The notes: generated from the letters alone by a model not told the origin. Positions 37,501 through 53,362 are shown, numbered from the stretch's first letter. The stretch: 64,000 nucleotides of DNA from Petrolisthes cinctipes (GCA_033782935.1 JAWQEG010001453.1:2501-66500); one strand, 5' to 3'. Made by a program: numbers and translations.

Positions 37501-37702
37501 AACTGGCATTAAAAGTCCAAGGTTAGCCAGAGTAAGAAAAGCAGCTGATCCTTTGGACTCCTTCACTAATAAATCCCTTTGTGATAGTGGGTCAAGTGAG
37601 GGCTCGGAACGGTGTGGGGGAAGGCTCTCTCTCAGCGATTCTTGTGCAGAAAACTTCTCCCCAATTGACAGTGGTGATGAAGTATTTTATAAAGAGTGCT
37701 GA
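13409..37702 (+). CDS. NCKAP5: Nck-associated protein 5-like protein (5' partial, ten exons)
   Basis: Family knowledge: NCKAP5/NCKAP5L proteins bind SH3 adaptors such as Nck and associate with microtubules or centrosomes. Seen here: ten + strand exons (13409-13644, 14799-14992, 20627-20821, 21942-22033, 22397-22571, 25899-26036, 26375-26569, 27415-31032, 31464-31596, 36462-37702) join in one frame across GT/AG junctions, giving about 2070 codons and a stop at 37700-37702. The coiled-coil exons contain CLDRVATQVVQALLSQK followed by QCIKLAHQVKDLRRQNAALS, which I recognise as the NCKAP5 N-terminal signature. The giant exon holds clustered PxxP motifs expected of an SH3 ligand. Vertebrate NCKAP5 is about 1900 residues. 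No start codon or promoter was found, so upstream exons are missing. Identification is by remembered motif similarity. The first three exons are supported by phase and composition only. Confidence 0.72.
13645..14798. other. intron, AT-rich
   Basis: No element was recognised. The long open frame at 13689-14315 is AT-rich, hydrophobic and lacks any family signature. Confidence 0.6.
14799..14992 (+). CDS. NCKAP5: NCKAP5-like exon b (Asp/Glu run)
   Basis: Acceptor 'ccccttatacag', donor GAG|GTAAGTC (strong). 194 bp, phase 1 in, phase 0 out. Encodes STLSSTASRCSTLKLSPSTQ followed by five Asp and seven Glu-rich residues from GAC and GAG triplet repeats, then a Pro-rich segment. Probably disordered. 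Confidence 0.6.
14993..16690. other. intron segment, nothing recognised
   Basis: Unique AT-rich sequence with a short C-rich patch near 16200. No exon or element was recognised. Confidence 0.55.
16700..17291 (+). mobile_element. LINE 3' fragment (non-LTR retrotransposon)
   Basis: The + strand reads DLYSLQRRRERCIIIYVWKI in one frame (about 16885-16945). After a frame change near 17000-17050 it reads FNSIPKNLRDLTG and TFKHKFEKWLARVPDQP. These are typical of the C-terminal end of arthropod LINE reverse-transcriptase proteins. A short A run at 17279-17289 may be the remnant tail. It is 5'-truncated and frameshifted, hence a dead relic inside an NCKAP5-like intron. Confidence 0.7.
17640..18115. 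repeat. C-rich minisatellite, ~20-35 bp units
   Basis: Many copies of 'aacccatccctacacccacc' with 'acccactactcc' variants. Confidence 0.92.
18280..18520. repeat. tandem repeat of 'cattcatttatttcctc' type
   Basis: Six or so units of 'tcatttatttcctcatcaat' plus 'acatacata'. The similar 'tttatttcctcttcaataca' resumes at about 19166, on the far side of the 634-bp foldback element, so the element may have inserted into this array. Confidence 0.85.
18526..19159. mobile_element. 634-bp foldback DNA element with ~120-bp inverted termini
   Basis: The left end (about 18526-18660) and right end (about 19030-19159) are inverse copies. Matching blocks are 'gagttcactat', 'tattttagtatcattaccca', 'ctattttggaccattc', 'acacttttcatct' and 'ccgttttc'. 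The interior has no transposase and carries TTAGG-like repeats at about 18975-19013. This fits a nonautonomous DNA transposon; the target duplication is unclear. Confidence 0.8.
19984..20549. mobile_element. 566-bp TA-flanked element with GGGCCAG termini
   Basis: Begins GGGCCAGATCCACAA and ends TTGTGGATCCTGGCCC, flanked by TA on both sides (19982-19983, 20550-20551). A second copy matching 20391 onward ('attataccacctctggagca', 'ggtgtaact') starts at about 63911 and runs off the window. No coding capacity was seen. Tc1/mariner-like by its TA target; family not recognised. Confidence 0.75.
20627..20821 (+). CDS. NCKAP5: NCKAP5-like exon c
   Basis: Acceptor 'ggcttccaacag', donor GGACAG|GTGTGG (weak). 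195 bp, phase 0 at both ends, so it can be skipped without a frameshift. Encodes IYAVAADSTIREGEQG, a basic stretch RRGRDKRQPKQPRQ, then an Asn-rich segment. It lies just right of the 566-bp element and a short tandem duplication. No homology was recognised; a cassette exon is possible. Confidence 0.5.
21576..21904 (+). mobile_element. tRNA-derived SINE
   Basis: The head 'ggtggccgagtgattagtgt' matches a pol III A box, and 'agatcgaatcc' about 35 bp later matches a B box. 'tggactcataacctata' resembles a Met-type anticodon arm. The acceptor and T stems do not pair, so it is not a functional tRNA. The element ends in a 20-base A tract at 21885-21904, and 'atgtag' flanks both ends as a possible short target duplication. 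It stops only 37 bp before the next exon. Confidence 0.75.
21942..22033 (+). CDS. NCKAP5: NCKAP5-like exon d (coiled coil)
   Basis: Acceptor 'ttttcctgtatactacag', donor AC|GTGAGT. 92 bp, phase 0 in, phase 2 out. Reads KGTEDVQVESLRRENEEVKN, then RLSTLQHEFTT: heptad-like coiled coil continuing into the next exon. Confidence 0.75.
22397..22571 (+). CDS. NCKAP5: NCKAP5-like exon e (coiled coil)
   Basis: Acceptor 'ccttccccaacacag', donor CCCAAG|GTCAGT. 175 bp, phase 2 in, phase 0 out. Reads LEEQVRVLVAERRAAEEQQR, then VEKEAVELAYTTKLQQYQ: a charged coiled coil in frame with the preceding exon. Confidence 0.8.
22572..25898. other. intron, 3.3 kb, nothing recognised
   Basis: AT-rich unique sequence. 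Short frames on both strands around 24610-24960 have no recognisable family signature. Confidence 0.6.
25899..26036 (+). CDS. NCKAP5: NCKAP5-like exon f (family signature)
   Basis: Acceptor 'gtggtggtgcag', donor CAGAAG|GTCAGG. 138 bp, phase 0 at both ends. Reads MLAERCRTLEQTNKRLQEEA, then CLDRVATQVVQALLSQK. The latter is the most conserved piece of the NCKAP5 coiled-coil region as I remember it, and is the main basis for naming the gene. GC content is higher than in the surrounding intron. Confidence 0.85.
26375..26569 (+). CDS. NCKAP5: NCKAP5-like exon g (end of coiled coil)
   Basis: Acceptor 'tgtatcaacag', donor ACAT|GTAAGC. 195 bp, phase 0 at both ends. Reads SHQEQCIKLAHQVKDLRRQN, then AALSTLMGPAGMP, corresponding to the vertebrate segment that follows the VVQALL motif. 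The tail is His/Pro-rich. Confidence 0.82.
26670..26772 (+). mobile_element. MITE family B, copy 3
   Basis: Starts 'cagtgttggtaaatctgaag' and contains 'caaactattccaagcaac' and 'aatctggtcctgtttcc'. It is truncated at the right relative to the copies at 4813 and 49708. Confidence 0.65.
27143..27354. mobile_element. 212-bp TA-flanked palindromic MITE
   Basis: Inverted termini CAGTTGCCAAAATATGAA, flanked by TA (27141-27142, 27355-27356). A second inner stem, 'tttgtaggga.cataagtatgtaa', pairs across the centre, so nearly the whole element folds back. Tc1/mariner-type by the TA duplication and CAGT ends. It lies 60 bp upstream of the giant exon's acceptor. Confidence 0.85.
27415..31032 (+). CDS. 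NCKAP5: NCKAP5-like giant exon (3618 bp)
   Basis: Acceptor 'tatcttttcttgcag', with a second CAG directly after it (NAGNAG); donor CCACAG|GTTAGT. Phase 0 at both ends, 1206 codons without a stop. Begins QGEGWPTGGWVASWRVDEGS. It is Ser/Thr-rich throughout, with a Thr/Pro stretch at about 28480-28600. The last third has clustered proline motifs: PPVPAKPRS (about 30118), PPPVPERH (30469), PPIPRRSSSK (30532), PPVPKR (30612) and LPQPPPELP (30646). Probable long disordered SH3-docking region. A single huge exon among small ones matches the vertebrate NCKAP5 gene structure as I recall it. Confidence 0.88.
31464..31596 (+). CDS. NCKAP5: NCKAP5-like exon i (acidic/basic)
   Basis: Acceptor 'tgtaaattttag', donor AAAG|GTCAGT. 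133 bp, phase 0 in, phase 1 out. Reads ARANLLDGMMESSEGCSSET, an acidic EEEEG stretch, then RSIHRSRRKRK, a basic cluster that could be a nuclear or microtubule-binding patch. Confidence 0.8.
32145..32268. mobile_element. 124-bp TA-flanked near-perfect palindrome with (TA)n centre
   Basis: Including flanks, 32142-32191 and 32222-32271 are exact 50-bp reverse complements; the centre is a (TA)n run. The termini CTTTTCCTTTCAATGG and CCATTGAAAGGAAAAG are bounded by TA on both sides. The perfect arms suggest recent formation or ongoing correction between arms. Confidence 0.88.
34252..34425 (+). mobile_element. LINE reverse-transcriptase fragment
   Basis: Reads VPENWRRAIIVPLYKGKGS, then CGSYRGISLLSLPGKVYGKV and LTERLIEI. 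This is the fingers region of a LINE reverse transcriptase (the 'PLYKGKG..nYRgIsLLs' block). Both ends are truncated. Confidence 0.85.
34925..35100 (-). mobile_element. LINE C-terminal fragment (minus strand)
   Basis: The reverse strand reads GNGQSPTGWLRCGHHLALLI, then CPGCNTAPHSIKHIM. This is a Cys/His pattern like the zinc-binding or RNase H-like tail of LINE proteins ('lRcGH.pL...CpgC...tt.H'). Orientation is opposite to the RT fragment 500 bp upstream, so they are probably separate insertions. Confidence 0.6.
36462..37702 (+). CDS. NCKAP5: NCKAP5-like terminal exon
   Basis: Acceptor 'ttgctatttgttacag', phase 1 in (completing an Ala codon), stop TGA at 37700-37702. Begins ASHRSGGERIILGSGVPRPT, then IIGRKDLFVRYGELEKEALQ. 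The remainder is a long basic Ser/Pro/Lys-rich region with many SP and TP sites, ending SPIDSGDEVFYKEC. Such basic Ser/Pro tails are compatible with microtubule association; that role is inference. Confidence 0.82.
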
Positions 37703-40700
37703 ATGGCTTCTCAGCTTGGCATTACAATTTGTATTCAGCCAGGTATTGGTGCTTGGAGGGTTATATTTCAAGGGAGCACAGATTACTGGTACATATTTTG
37801 CCTTTGTTTGCACTGTGCATGATTCAGTCATTAGTATTTTTATGTTTATACTGGGGTTATTTATTTATAATTTATTTACGGTACTTGAATGAACTGGGGT
37901 GAGCACATTCCGAATATTTGCAACCATGACAATACTTGAGAGTATCCTGCATTTATAACTATTATCCAGAGTGTCTGACAATGTGCATATGAAAATAATT
38001 TTGTAAGTCAGTTGGACATGTCTTCCACTGTATTACTGATATGCTTATACTTCATTCAGCTCTCAGTGTGAAAGAATATAAGCAATGATAGTGAAGATTT
38101 GGTGTCTGTTATTCAATAAGAGATGATTTGGTGTCTGTTATTCAGTAAGGGGAGATCTAGTGGTGCCTATAAGACCTTAAGGAATGGTGGTAGAGTTGCT
38201 GGCTTTCAGCAACTGCTGCATTTGCTAGTCAGTATGAAATTAGGTCACCTAGTTAGGGTTAGGAAGATGAAAGTCAAATTAGTGTTGAATGGGGTGCAGA
38301 TTATGCAATAACTAAGGCTACCTGATATGTGCAATTTGTTAATGATTTAAATTATACAGACTATATAATTATTTAAATTTTTTAATATGAATTTTTGTAT
38401 TTATTAGACAGCTTGCATATGGTACTGAAATGAAGCTAAGGACAACTATTCCCATTTCATCATCACATACTATTATGAAGTACTGTATATACCCTAAGTG
38501 TAAAGAATGAGTACTGTAAGTAAACTGCTCCAATATAGAACTGAATTTGCCCTAGTGACGAATCGAGCAGTCGGCCATGTAAAGTAGGCAGTTTTAAGGA
38601 GACTCAGCTTTTGCCAGTACAGTACTATACAGTATTTGAGTGTTCATGTTAGAACACAGAAACTTTTAATATATTTGTGTTGTTTGAATTACAGATACTG
38701 TATACTGCACTGTCTTGTATGTTATCGAAACTTTAGTTGTGATTTTCATGAAGCATATTTATATCTCAATGTAAAACAGGGGATATATGGAACTGGTAGT
38801 GAGTAAACAGTATTATTGGAGCATTGGATAGTGGTAGCATTATCGCCTCCCATCCAACTGGTCCAGGTCACTACACACATACCTTGTGTAGAGAGTTAAT
38901 TAATACCCTCCTGTAACTTCAGTGGGCAACATGGTCTATACAGTGGAATGAATTTCTTCCATTTAACAATATTAGAACCCCAGGATAATTTGAGTCTAGC
39001 TCTAATTGTTACCATATGCAAGATGTCTACTTTGGATAGTTATACATGCTGAAAGTATTCATTATTGAACAGATTGCCACATATATATCATCAAAGTACA
39101 GAAATACCAGTAAGCAGTTTTTTAAGGAAAGATAATCTTGTGAGGAAGTACATTATTGATTTTGGTTTTTTCATCTAACATCTTGTGTCATGTGAAGTGA
39201 ATTCAGGTGCTGAAGTCCCTCCCAAAACTTTCCATGATCTACTAGAGTTGCAGACATAAGTTCTTTACCACTTCTGGAATTGTTAACATAAGAGCCATGA
39301 TTTTACCCCTCTGGCCCAATATGAACTATGAAGATGTTTCTGAATGATTTGTTTATTATTGAGAACATTACTGTTTTGTACATGGTTACATTCCTCTGTA
39401 GGAATCACCTTTATTTTGGATATTCAGTGGCAAACTAGTTCTAAATACAGTACTGTTTATATATCTGGAGGGCACAGGTACTACCTGTACTACATAACTA
39501 AATATATATTTTACTACCATTATTGTGAGTAACACCCAAATTATTATTCTCAGCATACATACCGGTATGTTAATGAGATAAAGATTCTAACAGGTATTGA
39601 AGGAATTGGAAGGATAATATACAGAAGATGAGTTCACAGTTTCATTAGTACAGTACATCTGGAGATGCTTAGAATCAGTTTAATAGAAGATAGTAAATAC
39701 AGGTATGTGTGGAAATGAAAGAAAATTTTATTTTGGAATCTATGATAGGTACGTAGAGCTATACTTCTCCAGATAGGATGGAAGAAGAGTTATTATTTGC
39801 TCCCAACACTATTAACGATATACAGTACTAAAAATGTGCTAGGGTCTGGGTTCATAAAGCCTCCAATCTTGCATGTAATCATTCTACAAACCAAAATTTT
39901 TCTTACACTTCTGTTTCATAGGAATAGTGTATGCCATATACAAGTTTGTGACTTCAGCTCGGTATGTCTCCAGATAAACTGGTGTTTATGGAATTGTGTG
40001 CTCATCTGCATGGGTTGAACTGACAGTTAAATATGTATGTACTAATTACAGAGAAAGATCAAGATGCAAGGTACAGGGTAACTTTCTGTTATGTAGGAGC
40101 AATGATTTGATAATATCTACAGGAGGATTCTTTGGGAAACTTCAAAAACCTTATGGGAAGGATTAATTGACAGCTTAAAATAATTTGTGAGAGAGAGGTT
40201 TGGGTGTCTAGAGATGCAGAAAAGACAATAGTTATGAGTTGTGTCTGGCAAAATAATGTTAGCTTGGTGGAGTTTATATCCCCTAGACAAAAGTGCTTAG
40301 AAGAAAATGTTCAACTGATTCAGGAAGGAAGAAATTGAGGCAGTAAAATTTGGCAAACCAATTAAACTTTTGTTCTTTGGAGTGTTTTTTATTTATGAAG
40401 TGTGACTTAACTTGCTTGATGTGGACACTTCAAAGTTACTTGTTAATTAAGGTAAAGTAGGCTAAACTGGAATACCATATCAACTATGGTCAAGGTTTGA
40501 TTATCCCACTGGTGTAAAAGGCATCCTAAGGTTACTGTAGCATCTTGCACCAGGATAATAAATGGAGTAAATAATAGAGAGATGTGTGACAATTCAGAAA
40601 TACACCAAAACTGTATGGACATGCATAGAATGAAAGTACAGTAAACTTAAAAGAAAATGTTTGAAGTAGTTGGCAGATGAGGAAAGTGAAGTGACTTGAT

Positions 40701-43087
40701 AAGTTAATTATGATGATAGGTAACCTAACTGTTTTGTATACCTGCAAGAAATGTAGTGCAATGTAGTATCTGCTTCCACCAGAAAAATCTGTAAAAAGTA
40801 CTGGATTTGCTGTCATAAGGAAAATTTACACATTCCCTTCTGTAAGTATCTAGTTGATATAAAAATTGCTCTTATACTTGAACTTGCTGATAAGAAGGGC
40901 AGCTCAGGTACAGTCGCGGCACATAATCCTTGACCAGACTTCCCCTTACACCCTGATCAAGGACTATATGCCACGACTGTACACGTAGAGTATCTTTGTT
41001 CAATGGCTTTACTTCAGGGATGCATTTTTGAAACTATTTTACCAGTGAACATCCTTCTTAACAGCATCAGTGGTTATAGCAGTCTGTTTTATCTGAATAC
41101 CAAGTGGTGTGACAGCTGTAATGACACTTCTTCAGCTTCAGTTCTTTTAAAGTATATATTTTGTAAACCTATTAATCCTTTAAACTCTATTGAACTTTAT
41201 TTGTAAAATTTTGTATTGTATTGTAACACAATTTTGATTACAGGATAGATATATTACACAGAAGTTCCTCAGTATTCTATGCATCACAGTGTTGGGAAGG
41301 CATTACAATACACATTGACTTAGACAAGAGCTGTTTGAGCTGTTGAAAGTTCTGGTTAGGTTTTGTACTGTAATTACTTCCTCATTATTTAGCCAGTTAA
41401 CAGCCACAAATATTAAGCAAATGAACATGTGTTTTATACTTAGTTTACATATATATATATATATCGGTTTCTATGATAATTGACTTAAAACTTGACAAAT
41501 TTACACTTGGAATTCTGTTGAAAGCTATTTGGCTGAAATATAAAGCAATCATGTGCTGTGGCTGGCCAGTGAGGATATGTTTGCCAGTGGGTATTGATCG
41601 GGCAGGTTAGAAAGAGACAATCTGCTCCGATGGATCTCTGCTCCTATACAGTGTTATACAGTATGTGTTTCATATGTAATTACTTGTTGTAAGATATTAT
41701 GGCAATGTATATATATTTTGTAGTTTCGTAATTCGTACATAAATATAGTCAACCTTTCTGCTCTCCAGCTTTCATTTTCTTATCATAACTGGGAATGCAA
41801 AGCCAGTGAAGCTGTGGTTTGAGGACAAATCATAACCAACTTCCAACAATAATACCCCAAATTTCTCACTGACCACCATTTATTTGTAACTGCCTCCCAA
41901 AGAGACAAAGATGATTGTGTTGTGTATTCAGTTCTTGAACTATTCAGGTGTTATGATTTAGTACCACATGGCTTCTGGTTTCTGGTCCGAATATAGTATT
42001 ATATTGTATTGCCTATAAAAACAAAATTGAAAATTGGTACCCCCCTGAGATGTGTAACTATTACGATCTATATCCTGAGAGAAGAAAATGATCATTTATG
42101 ACATTCCTCAAACCAACCATCAGAATGTTTCTCTACTAATATGCACTTAAGTCATAAAGCACTAAAACATTGCAAGAGATCCTCTGTACTGAAACAGATA
42201 TAATTAAATCACACTCATGGGACTGAAATAATAACCTGAAGAAAAGACATCGATGAATGGGACGATGTGTTTACATTCCTGTAGTAGGCTACGTCTTAAT
42301 TTTCAGACAGCTTGGTGACATCTAATCAAAAACAGGAAAGGCCAATCATATAAAAAGGGCAGTCAAGGAGAAAGTGGGCGCCAGTCAAGAAGGTATTACA
42401 GGGAGGAAGTACACACTATATTAAACAAGAATAGGAAAGTCTAACGAAAGCCATTGTAGTCTGGCCAAGGTAATCTCCCACTTTCTGTTCCATTTTGTAC
42501 CAAAATGAACAGTTTGACTGAACATAGTGTATTAGTAGAGATTAGAATAGATCAATCTGACTTCTACAGTTTGGTTAAAAAGAAAGATGATGCTGGGAAA
42601 ATATCAGATGTAGTAACAGACTAGGGTCCATGGGTGCTGAAGATGGCAGTGAAAGCTTGTGCATCCATCCACTCATTTCCAAGATCTCTAACACAGATCG
42701 GAAGTTGTTTGGAACAACTGGATTTCACAAACTAGAAGAGGGCAGACACTGACCGAAGAAACCAAATTCAGAGGACAAAGGAAAACATAACTTCCTTGTC
42801 AGAGGCAATGGAGAACACAAACCACAAGGTAAGTATATACGATCAGGAAAAAAGGGCATAAATCCTGTTCCATTTAGAACTGAGGAAAATAAAGACAGGT
42901 TGAGAGGTGGTATTATTACTCTCTCCAGATAGTAACGTATATGATTATAAGGTGTTGTCAAAATAGTGGGACAGAGAATAAGCATAACAACGTCTTGAAG
43001 CTCCACTGTCTCCATTTAGTGCGACACTTGTGGAACACCTATAAAATAGCACCTCGCAGCTTCGCTCACCGAGGCCATAGACCTATA
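37703..43087. other. 3' UTR of the NCKAP5-like gene and intergenic DNA
   Basis: AT-rich, no coding exon recognised. An AATAAA lies at 40557-40562; whether it is the real polyadenylation signal cannot be decided from sequence alone. Contains the 69-bp foldback at 40911-40979. Confidence 0.5.
40911..40979. mobile_element. 69-bp foldback with CAGTCGCGG-type termini and TA duplication
   Basis: TA (40909-40910), CAGTCGCGGCACATAATCC, about 20 bp of spacer, then the inverse copy ending ATGCCACGACTG, and TA (40980-40981). The terminal nine bases equal those of the 235-bp element at 10886, suggesting one family, here reduced to little more than its termini. Confidence 0.8.
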
Positions 43088-43140
43088 CACTAGACCAAGG
43101 TAAATATAGCTTCTGTAGCTATATTTACCTTGCACTAGAC
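43088..43140. mobile_element. 37-bp hAT-like foldback with 8-bp target duplication
   Basis: A perfect 8-bp direct repeat CACTAGAC (43088-43095 and 43133-43140) encloses 37 bp: CAAGGTAAATATAGCT, loop tctgt, and the perfect inverse AGCTATATTTACCTTG. An 8-bp duplication and CA...TG ends are hAT hallmarks. Confidence 0.82.
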
Positions 43141-43222
43141 AGCGCATCCCTAACTTAAATACATTAGCGTGCTGATGCCAGTGTGCTGGGTACCGCGGCC
43201 ATCTTACCATGCCATATACTCC

Positions 43223-43250
43223 GGTCCATAGAATATGTATTCTACGGACC
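43223..43250. other. 28-bp hairpin
   Basis: GGTCCATAGAATA and TATTCTACGGACC pair with one mismatch around a 2-base loop. It lies about 1 kb upstream of the candidate first dynein exon. Function unknown; it may be another small foldback relic. Confidence 0.6.
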
Positions 43251-44203
43251 CTACTCGGGGCCTTATAACGTTGGATATACGTAGCGCATCACAAATTTTT
43301 CTCTGTAGCCGTTATTTTTTTATTTATTCCACATTTTTCTTACTCTTTACACATTATTAATAAAGGTGTAAGCTTCATGCTATAATTTATTAACAAATGA
43401 ATGCGAGATATCGATATATTCCTATTGTAAATAACAAGAAACGAGAGTATCAACGTATATTACATGCATTCATCAATAAATACTGTTGTTATTGTCATTA
43501 GTTTTCTATTTCATTTAACGATATAAATCATATCTATGAAAGGGAAGCATAAGGAAAAGAACAATGAAGGGAATAATGAAAGAAAAACTTTTAAAGTGGC
43601 TATAATACTTTGTGCGTTACATCACTGTCGCAGGCATATTATATCATACAATCCCAGTACAGCTACAACTGAAAGACTCAAAGTACACTTTTTGTGGGCT
43701 CAGGGGTGACAAGAGGAAAACATATGAGTAATAAAACAGCGACTGTAAAAGCTATAGGGGAACGTATTACTAATATGATGGGGATAATTAGCTATGCATC
43801 ATTCATCGATTCATTATTGATTTAATTTGTACTGATAAGTTAATTTGCACTAATATAGTTGGTTCTTGGACCAGAACCATTATTTTACATGTATATAATA
43901 CTGTCTTAGGGTTTTTAGCTGATTCCCAAAGTCATTGTAAAATACACTGAAGCTCAAGTCTTAATAAACCAGCCTAAGGCATATCCGTGTTCTTATTTCA
44001 CTCGTATTTGTTCTCACCTAAATCATATTGTGGTTATTTTTTCATACTCTTATGGTCACATAACAATAACAATTAGATTTTGACCACAAAAAGCACAGAT
44101 AATGACATATAAAAAGTAAAAAAAAAAGAGGAAAATTAATGAAAACTCCATAAAAGATACTTACTTCAGCTTTGATTTCCCGCCTATGGCATGACACGGT
44201 AAC

Positions 44204-44398
44204 ATGGCCACCGGGACACTTCTGGTAGCATCAACTCAGACCTCCCCTATGCAACCTCTATCATCTCTATATAATAGCTCTGTGGGTGAGCCTCGAGGAC
44301 AGTCTATCAGAGTGTCAGCCACAGTCAGTTGCTCAGGTGCGGTCGACGAGGGTGCATGTGTGTGTCGGGAGGAGGAAGGCTGCCACAACACGTTCACG
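44204..44398 (+). CDS. candidate first exon of the dynein gene
   Basis: ATG in good context (aacATGG) followed by 65 codons to a strong donor TTCACG|GTAAGG, phase 0, in a locally GC-richer stretch. Reads MATGTLLVASTQTSPMQPLS and ends HNTFT. The phase fits both 45298 and 50796. No homology was recognised, and dynein families rarely conserve the extreme N-terminus. It could be non-coding by chance. Confidence 0.3.
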
Positions 44399-45360
44399 GT
44401 AAGGTAGTGACTGTAGCTTGTTGATTGCACTAACTCGACCGTGGTTGATTGATGCTTCCAGGCCTTAGTGGCAAGGCTAGCAAATGGAAAGGAGGAATTA
44501 TGTGTGGCATAAAGCTAAGTACGAAATGAGCTAAGATTGTTTAGGCAATGGGTAAGAATGTCGTCCAGTTTACAATAACAGAGTAGGAATCGTTTCAATA
44601 CCCTGTTCAAAGTTATACAATAATAATTGGTGAGAAACTGCTAATGCACAGTAGAGATAGTAAATCAACCCCTTGAATCTAAAGGTACAGTATTTCCTTT
44701 TGACAAGTTAGTTTGGCGTTTAACAGAGTAGCCTACTCTCATAGTAGTCAAATAAAAGTATAAGTTTCTCAAATAACTACTTAAGAATATCATAATATGG
44801 AATGATTATAAATATGTAAAAAAATATAAAGACTTACGGTTTATGTCTTGAATGACGGCGTGAAAATCTGAGTAGGTCTATATGTCTAGAAGAGATATCA
44901 AAGTTGAAAAATAGATCTACTGCAGTTTGCAAGGTCCAAAACACTAGTGTAACCCAATTACGGCTACTCTTCAATGAGGGAATGAAGGAAAAAAGAAGAA
45001 ATGTGTCATTCTTTTATAGAATTAATTGTTAAGGTTACGAAACAGTCTAAATGGAAAAATGTGTCCACGAATGTTCAGTCGGTTTTATGAGTTTATTTTA
45101 CATAAAATACATTGATAATGAACTTTGTTGTACATTATATACACTACTGTATTTACTGTACTAATCCACTCAAGACATACAAAAATATGCTTACCTCCTG
45201 TGTTTTAAAGCTAATCGAAACGAGGGATATTGTATTATTATTACACGTGCCTCCGAGGACTGCGTATAAACACAGGCTGGTGTAGTTACCCTTTAAGTCT
45301 GGCTTCTTCTTTATTGAAAGAGGTGACAGTTCGAGCGAAGAAGAGGAGGAGGACTCAGAG

Positions 45361-52498
<7,138 letters not shown>

Positions 52499-52560
52499 GT
52501 GAGTAGTACGTACATTGGTGAGGGTGTGTAAGGGAGGCTGTTTGACATAAGATAAACATA

Positions 52561-52727
52561 CACTCGCAATCCAAAATTTGTATCCAGGTCTTGTTGAAGT
52601 TTCGAATCATTTGACATACTAGTGAACCAATTATAACGCTTATCCTGTTTCATATTTGCTTGAGCTCGCTTAATACTCGATCAGGCTATTCGAATCAATC
52701 CTGGATACATATTTTGGATTGCGAGTG
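52561..52727. mobile_element. 167-bp TA-flanked MITE
   Basis: Termini CACTCGCAATCCAAAAT and, inverted, ATTTTGGATTGCGAGTG, continuing about 30 bp to 'tatccagg / cctggata' with one mismatch. TA flanks at 52559-52560 and 52728-52729. Tc1/mariner-type by target choice. It ends 99 bp left of the LTR retrotransposon. Confidence 0.85.
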
Positions 52728-52822
52728 TACAGTTGAGCAAGTAGAAAGTGCAAGAAAAATCTGGTTGTATATAGCAACATCTTCACTACCACCAATCACG
52801 TTCCACCTTACATTGGCTTTGG

Positions 52823-52826
52823 ATTC
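52823..52826. other. target-site duplication ATTC (left)
   Basis: ATTC directly before the 5' LTR, matched by ATTC at 59120-59123 after the 3' LTR. Confidence 0.85.
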
Positions 52827-52974
52827 TGTTACGGTTCTGTGAACCTATCTCGTGAAACCCCAAGATCGACTCACACCCACAACTGGACTTTCCCTCGTTC
52901 CCTCATTTAATCTATCCCTCCAATCAGCATTTGCCAAAGCAATTTCCCCCTTCACCCCCCAAGATTTCGGACGG

Positions 52975-52982
52975 TATAAAAA
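52975..52982 (+). promoter_or_regulatory. LTR TATA box
   Basis: TATAAAAA in 'cggtataaaaagggag', about 150 bp into the LTR. Transcription would begin about 30 bp downstream, near 53005-53012, setting the U3/R border. The 3' LTR has the same box at 58750-58757. Confidence 0.75.
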
Positions 52983-53224
52983 GGGAGTCAGCCGGCAGAA
53001 AAGTCAGCACATCCAGCAGCGAGCTTGACTCTCACACACACACTCCTGCCAAGACTCCCTGCCAGTATTTGAGTATTTCTCTTTTCCTCTTTGTTCCCCT
53101 ATATTCTGTGTTCATTACTGTTCCTCCACATATAGGTTAAATGTGTATTTTGTGGTAACATTATTATGTATTCTCATGTATTCTCATGTCTGTAACTTCT
53201 GTATATAGTTTGCTTTTATATATA

Positions 53225-53230
53225 ATTAAA
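53225..53230 (+). terminator. LTR polyadenylation signal (ATTAAA)
   Basis: ATTAAA in 'tatataattaaacttg', about 220 bp downstream of the predicted start. The copy in the 3' LTR (59000-59005) would serve the genomic transcript. Confidence 0.5.
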
Positions 53231-53346
53231 CTTGTTATTCAGCCCTTCATTTATCAGTGTAACTCCGAACCTACTCTTAAGTTTTATCACGTGGAAGTCA
53301 TCTGGGCTCTTAAGAATTAACCATATCTAGACCTAAACGTGATAAG

Positions 53347-53362
53347 TGGCGACCTCGCCAGG
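53347..53362 (+). other. primer binding site candidate
   Basis: TGGCGACCTCGCCAGG starts 2 bp after the 5' LTR and opens with TGG, as expected for pairing to a tRNA 3' CCA end. The priming tRNA could not be named. TGGCGA...TCGCCA is self-complementary. Confidence 0.65.

Larger units (their letters stand above)
52827..53344 (+). repeat. 5' LTR (518 bp)
   Basis: Starts TGTTACGGTTCTGTGAACC and ends CCTAAACGTGATA. Same sequence and length as 58602-59119. It carries a TATA box, an ATTAAA signal and, in U3, a C-rich 'cccccttcaccccccaag' stretch. Confidence 0.95.

Noticed and set aside
52931..53140. 69-codon frame present in both LTRs
   Set aside because: Spans the TATA box and predicted start site; identical copies reflect LTR identity, not a gene.
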